Shown here: one piece after another, positions 61,286-64,000 of the stretch
Layout of the letters: the number at the start of each line of letters is the position of its first letter
Numbering within the stretch: position 1 is the stretch's first letter
Assembly: GCF_003254545.1 (NCBI RefSeq)
Contig: NZ_QJRH01000073.1
Location: 496,001-560,000, forward strand
Length of the DNA stretch: 64,000 bases
Direction: 5' to 3'
Source of the DNA: Flavobacterium tistrianum
Lineage (GTDB): Bacteria > Bacteroidota > Bacteroidia > Flavobacteriales > Flavobacteriaceae
The notes under the pieces: generated by a model
Databases searched by the model: none
What the model was told of the DNA's origin: nothing
Seen by the model: only the letters and a program-made list of their open reading frames with translations
Translations under genes and position numbers: made by a program

Positions 61286-62380
61286 TTATGAACAAGGCGT
61301 TTCTAAATTGATTTCGTAATTCTGAATCAATTCAGAGAATGCACTTTCTGATTTTGTAAAATACTTTTTGGTGCTTCTGCTTTTTTTGGCCTTATCAAAA
61401 TACTCCTGAATAGAACCATCTTCATAAGTCGAAATCAAAAGCGGATGAACGTAATAATCTTTGCATACTTTTCTGGTGTTTCCGAGCGCTTCTGCTGTAA
61501 GATCAAAAGCAGTTATGATATTTTGCTTAATTTCTTTTTCATCTGGAGTAACTCCAATTTCCATTAAACTTTCAAAGAAAATAATCGACGCTGCCCAAGT
61601 TCTAAAATCTTTCGCGCTGAAATATTCACCTGAAATATTGTGCAGATATTCATTTACAGCATGACTGTCTAAAACTTTTCTTTCGCCGTTTTTATCGTAA
61701 TATTTAAAAACCTCATATCCTGGAATTTCTTCACATCGGCTTACCAATTTAACCAATTGTTTATTTCGGGTTGTGATCGTATGTTGTTTTCCTTTTTTTC
61801 CAATAAATTCAAATCGTAGCGAATTTCTATTGATATTAATATGGCGTTTTCTTAAAGTCGAAAGTCCGTACGATTTGTTATCTTTTGCGTATTTCTCATT
61901 TCCGATTCGAATATGCGTTTCTTCCATAAGTCTAATTACCAAAGCAGTTACCTTTTCTTTAGACCATTCTTTTTGTTCCAAATCAAGATCGACCTGTTTT
62001 CTTATTGCGGGAAGTTTAGCGCCAAATTCTGCAATTTTGTAAAACTTGGTTTGATTTCGAATCAAATTCCACTTTGGATGATAACGGTATTGCTTTCTAT
62101 TTTTAAGATCGGTTCCTACAGCTTGCAAATGTCCATTTGTAACGTCTGTGATACGAACATTTTCCCAAGCTGGCGGAAGCACAAGACTATTAATGCGTTT
62201 GATTTCATGTTTGCTCTTTACATTCTTTCCGTTCTTTTTATAAACGAAATTCTCCCCTTCGCGGCAGCGTACAATAGTTAACTGATGATCATTAATATAT
62301 TCTAAATCTAGTTTTTCAATTACTAGATGTGGCGCTTTAATCAGCCGATTCATTAAATTTTCTTTTCTCGCCGCATTCAT
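61286..62380 (-). CDS. DNA topoisomerase IB (poxvirus type)
   Basis: The protein has 364 residues. It has the N-terminal topoisomerase IB domain (LPPAWENVRITDVTNGHLQAVGTD, then RKQYRYHPKW) and the catalytic core with RIGNEKYAKDNKSYGLSTLRKRH, the Arg/Lys set, and FSAKDFRTWAAS (second Arg). The nucleophile is probably Tyr310 in CKDYYVHP. It relaxes supercoils by a 3'-phosphotyrosine link. In bacteria these enzymes are accessory and often lie near stress or DNA-repair genes, as here. Confidence 0.93.
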   Translation of the reverse strand: MNAARKENLMNRLIKAPHLVIEKLDLEYINDHQLTIVRCREGENFVYKKNGKNVKSKHEIKRINSLVLPPAWENVRITDVTNGHLQAVGTDLKNRKQYRYHPKWNLIRNQTKFYKIAEFGAKLPAIRKQVDLDLEQKEWSKEKVTALVIRLMEETHIRIGNEKYAKDNKSYGLSTLRKRHININRNSLRFEFIGKKGKQHTITTRNKQLVKLVSRCEEIPGYEVFKYYDKNGERKVLDSHAVNEYLHNISGEYFSAKDFRTWAASIIFFESLMEIGVTPDEKEIKQNIITAFDLTAEALGNTRKVCKDYYVHPLLISTYEDGSIQEYFDKAKKSRSTKKYFTKSESAFSELIQNYEINLETPCS

Positions 62381-62422
62381 GGTATTTAATTTTTTATCAC
62401 AGAAATAGTTTTGTTTTAAACT

Positions 62423-62662
62423 TTAATTATTTCTCAAAGACTCTATCAGTTCTTTTTTATTCATATAAGATCTTCCTTTTATGCCTACTTTACTGGCTTG
62501 TTTTAGAAGCTCTTGTTTTGTCCATTCGTCATAAGGCTTTGCTTTTCCACCTTTTTTTCCTGCATCTGGCGTATTAGCAATACGAGCCGATTTTTCTTTG
62601 CTGTATCCTTTTTTTACCAATGCTTCATACTGCTCTTCATTCTTAATTCTTGGATCTGGCAT
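62423..62662 (-). CDS. Rho-N (SAP-like) domain small protein
   Basis: The protein has 79 residues. The first part (KNEEQYEALVKKGYSKEKSARIANTPDAGKKGGK, split by a turn) has a form seen in small stress-related proteins. The second is a Rho termination factor N-terminal-type helix pair, YDEWTKQELLKQASKVGIKGRSYMNKKELIESLRN, that can bind nucleic acid. It lies 42 bases upstream of the topoisomerase gene on the same strand and is probably cotranscribed. Confidence 0.85.
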   Translation of the reverse strand: MPDPRIKNEEQYEALVKKGYSKEKSARIANTPDAGKKGGKAKPYDEWTKQELLKQASKVGIKGRSYMNKKELIESLRNN

Positions 62663-62861
62663 GACTTTAATTTTATATGGTTAACATTTTGACATTTCAT
62701 ATGTCGAAATCTGTTATACCAAAATTCATCATTAAGTCAGTATTTTCTGTTATAGAATTTTTGCTGGAAATTTCATTTTTGTAGGATGGGAATTGTGAAA
62801 GTGGAAATGTAAATTTTTCTTTTTTGTGAAATGTGAAATGTGAAATGTTAGATGCAGAAAT

Positions 62862-62896
62862 AAAAAAAGACTGCCTTTGTAGACAATCTTTTTTTA
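62862..62896 (-). terminator. Probable terminator of the lipoprotein gene
   Basis: AAAAAGA-TG and CA-TCTTTTT pair with one mismatch around a loop, giving a T-run on the minus strand about 60 bases behind the lipoprotein stop. Confidence 0.5.
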
Positions 62897-62954
62897 AGCC
62901 GAAGCAGGAAGTTTTTAAACAGTATAATTTTGGCAAATTAGGACGGAACTTCAT

Positions 62955-63428
62955 TTATTCCGTCTTAACTTTTATATATGCATAAGATATTTTATCTGAT
63001 CCATTGTTAAAAATATTAATTTCATTTATGCCTTCAATATTTTTCCATCTAATTAAATCTCTAGGATTATTAAAATCTGGTACAGAATATGGCAAGCCTA
63101 AAATCTCAATATTATCTTCAGAAAAGTCATATTGCGATAGGTCATTAATAGTTATCCAATCTGATTTTCCATCTATAAATATAATTTCAAATTTATCTTT
63201 TTGATAAAACGCTTTTTCACAGGGAATATTCTTGCATGGAGTACTACTCTCTGAAAACGGTTCAACTTTATCAGATTTACCAAGAATCTTATCGATTTCT
63301 TCCCTGTTTTTTCCAACAATTTTTTTAATATCAATAATGACTTCTTTTTTATTCTTAACCTGATTATCATTTTTTGAATTACATGAAAATAACAGCAAAA
63401 CGATAATTAAAGGAAATATCTTCTTCAT
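62955..63428 (-). CDS. Small lipoprotein of unknown function
   Basis: The protein has 157 residues with a lipoprotein signal (IVLLLFSC, Cys16). The mature part is acidic/basic mixed and begins with a charged spacer (NSKNDNQVKNKKEV). It contains one Cys pair (STPCKNIPCEK). EEIDKILGKSDKVEPF is reminiscent of the SmpA/OmlA-type fold (a 'GKxxEEIxxxLGxP' motif), which suggests an outer-membrane assembly or inhibitor-like fold, but this is weak. It diverges from the DUF4142 gene. Confidence 0.65.
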   Translation of the reverse strand: MKKIFPLIIVLLLFSCNSKNDNQVKNKKEVIIDIKKIVGKNREEIDKILGKSDKVEPFSESSTPCKNIPCEKAFYQKDKFEIIFIDGKSDWITINDLSQYDFSEDNIEILGLPYSVPDFNNPRDLIRWKNIEGINEINIFNNGSDKISYAYIKVKTE

Positions 63429-63486
63429 ATTTTTAAAATTTAATAATGATTAAGAGCAAATATCAAACATATAGTTGTAAGAATTT

Positions 63487-63500
63487 TACGGAAATCCGTA
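63487..63500. promoter_or_regulatory. Perfect palindrome TACGGAAATCCGTA, possible operator
   Basis: A 14-base palindrome with a two-base centre lies in the 191-base divergent region between the lipoprotein and DUF4142 genes, 58 bases before the first. A half copy (TTTCCGTATAGAAAC) lies upstream of the gene at 52524. It could be a regulator site. No regulator is identified. Confidence 0.35.
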
Positions 63501-63619
63501 TTTAAATGTATTGACTATATAATCTACATCCAAATCCTATAACAATCTCTAAAAATCCTGTAAGTCATTCCTTTAACTTGTCTATAATTTTACATTATAA
63601 CATTTAAACTATTAAAATC

Positions 63620-64000
63620 ATGAAAAAGTTACTATTAGCCGGGAAAGCCATTTTAGGAGCAGGACTTATTATTATATTCCTTCAATCTTGTAAAAACGAA
63701 ACCAAACAAGAAGATCCAAAAGAAGTAGCTGAAGATGCAAACGAAGCAAAATTTGATTCTATTGACAGTAAAGAAGATGATTCTGAATTTTTAGTAGATC
63801 AAGCCGAAATTAATTTAGCTGAAATCGAAATCGGTAAACTGGCGCAAACAAAAAGTACTAACGCCGAAGTGAAAAAGTTTGGTAAAATGCTTGTTGATGA
63901 GCATACAAAATCGGCTTCTGAAGTGAGTGCTTTAGCAAAAGCAAAAAACTTTACTCTTCCAAATTCTTTAACTGAAGAAGGACAAGATGAATACAATAAA
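63620..64000 (+). CDS. DUF4142 lipoprotein, C-terminus cut by window edge
   Basis: The first 127 codons are visible. A lipoprotein signal (IFLQSC) is followed by an acidic spacer and the start of a ferritin-like DUF4142 domain: DQAEINLAEIEIGKLAQTKSTNAEVKKFGKMLVDEHTKS, with the E...E...H pattern typical of the family. DUF4142 proteins are exported and stress-associated, and their activity is not established. The gene continues past the window. Confidence 0.9.
   Translation, partial: MKKLLLAGKAILGAGLIIIFLQSCKNETKQEDPKEVAEDANEAKFDSIDSKEDDSEFLVDQAEINLAEIEIGKLAQTKSTNAEVKKFGKMLVDEHTKSASEVSALAKAKNFTLPNSLTEEGQDEYNK

Noticed and set aside
62697..62954. Open frame of 85 codons on the minus strand
   Set aside because: It lies over a GTGAAATGTGAAATG word repeat and a probable terminator, and its protein has no family features. 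The frame looks like a by-product of repeat sequence.
1..64000. tRNA, rRNA, riboswitch, insertion sequence or prophage genes
   Set aside because: I looked for cloverleaf-like arms, transposase or integrase motifs and known riboswitch cores by eye and found none. A covariance-model search could still find a small RNA that I missed.

Overview
The window looks like chromosomal DNA from a Flavobacterium-type member of the Bacteroidota. The evidence is low GC, SusC-type and other TonB-dependent receptors, a hybrid two-component regulator fused to an AraC domain, many AraC and LytTR regulators, and promoters of the form TTG-N17..20-TAnnTTTG. I saw no phage, insertion sequence, CRISPR array, rRNA or tRNA. 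Gene density is ordinary and most products can be placed in a family.

Layout. 1-7161: a SusC-like importer, cut by the window start, diverges from a one-protein hybrid sensor/regulator (HTCS), a typical nutrient-uptake locus. 7235-8393: a LytTR response regulator follows what looks like a deletion scar that fused the front of a membrane protein gene to the last codons of a lost histidine kinase. 8657-20521: assorted metabolic and transport genes (DUF1254/DUF1214 lipoprotein, TonB receptor, GNATs, two DoxX proteins, zinc-type alcohol dehydrogenase-like protein, AraC regulator, TauE/DUF1634 exporter pair, flavin-dependent oxidoreductase). 20774-32068: siderophore receptor, thiolase, a succinate dehydrogenase/fumarate reductase A-B pair without a visible membrane subunit, DapB-like reductase, sulfatase and VOC protein. 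32122-40796: a heavy-metal resistance block (P-type ATPase, CzcB-, CzcC- and CzcA-like tripartite efflux, and a Cys-rich secreted small protein). 41102-43000: two outer-membrane beta-barrel proteins. 43070-49645: a five-gene signalling operon (REC-kinase, triple-REC hybrid kinase, REC, CheR, CheB) with no CheA, CheW or receptor. 50031-64000: a stress-flavoured region (SDR, SemiSWEET, multi-PAS kinase with a convergent response regulator, PNPOx-like protein, DUF72, Fpg/Nei glycosylase, DUF892 ferritin-like protein, DUF1328, DUF5661, topoisomerase IB, Rho-N domain protein, DUF4142).

The least explained part of the window lies between genes. At least ten gaps hold elements with the same architecture but different sequence: inverted repeats whose arms are themselves built from repeats of a short word (GCAAAGTC, AATCTGC, CAGTCTCAGT, TTATCTAA, GCTTTAAGC, AATTGTTAA). 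Arms reach 27 bp without a mismatch. A second, nested layer is an 18-bp palindrome, TCCCGATAGCTATCGGGA and variants. Both kinds also occur inside the signal-peptide coding regions of the two metal-efflux genes at 34565-37080, where a 90-bp repeat encodes the hydrophobic core of a lipoprotein signal sequence. This, and the kinase-deletion scar at about 8049, are the observations I rate highest.
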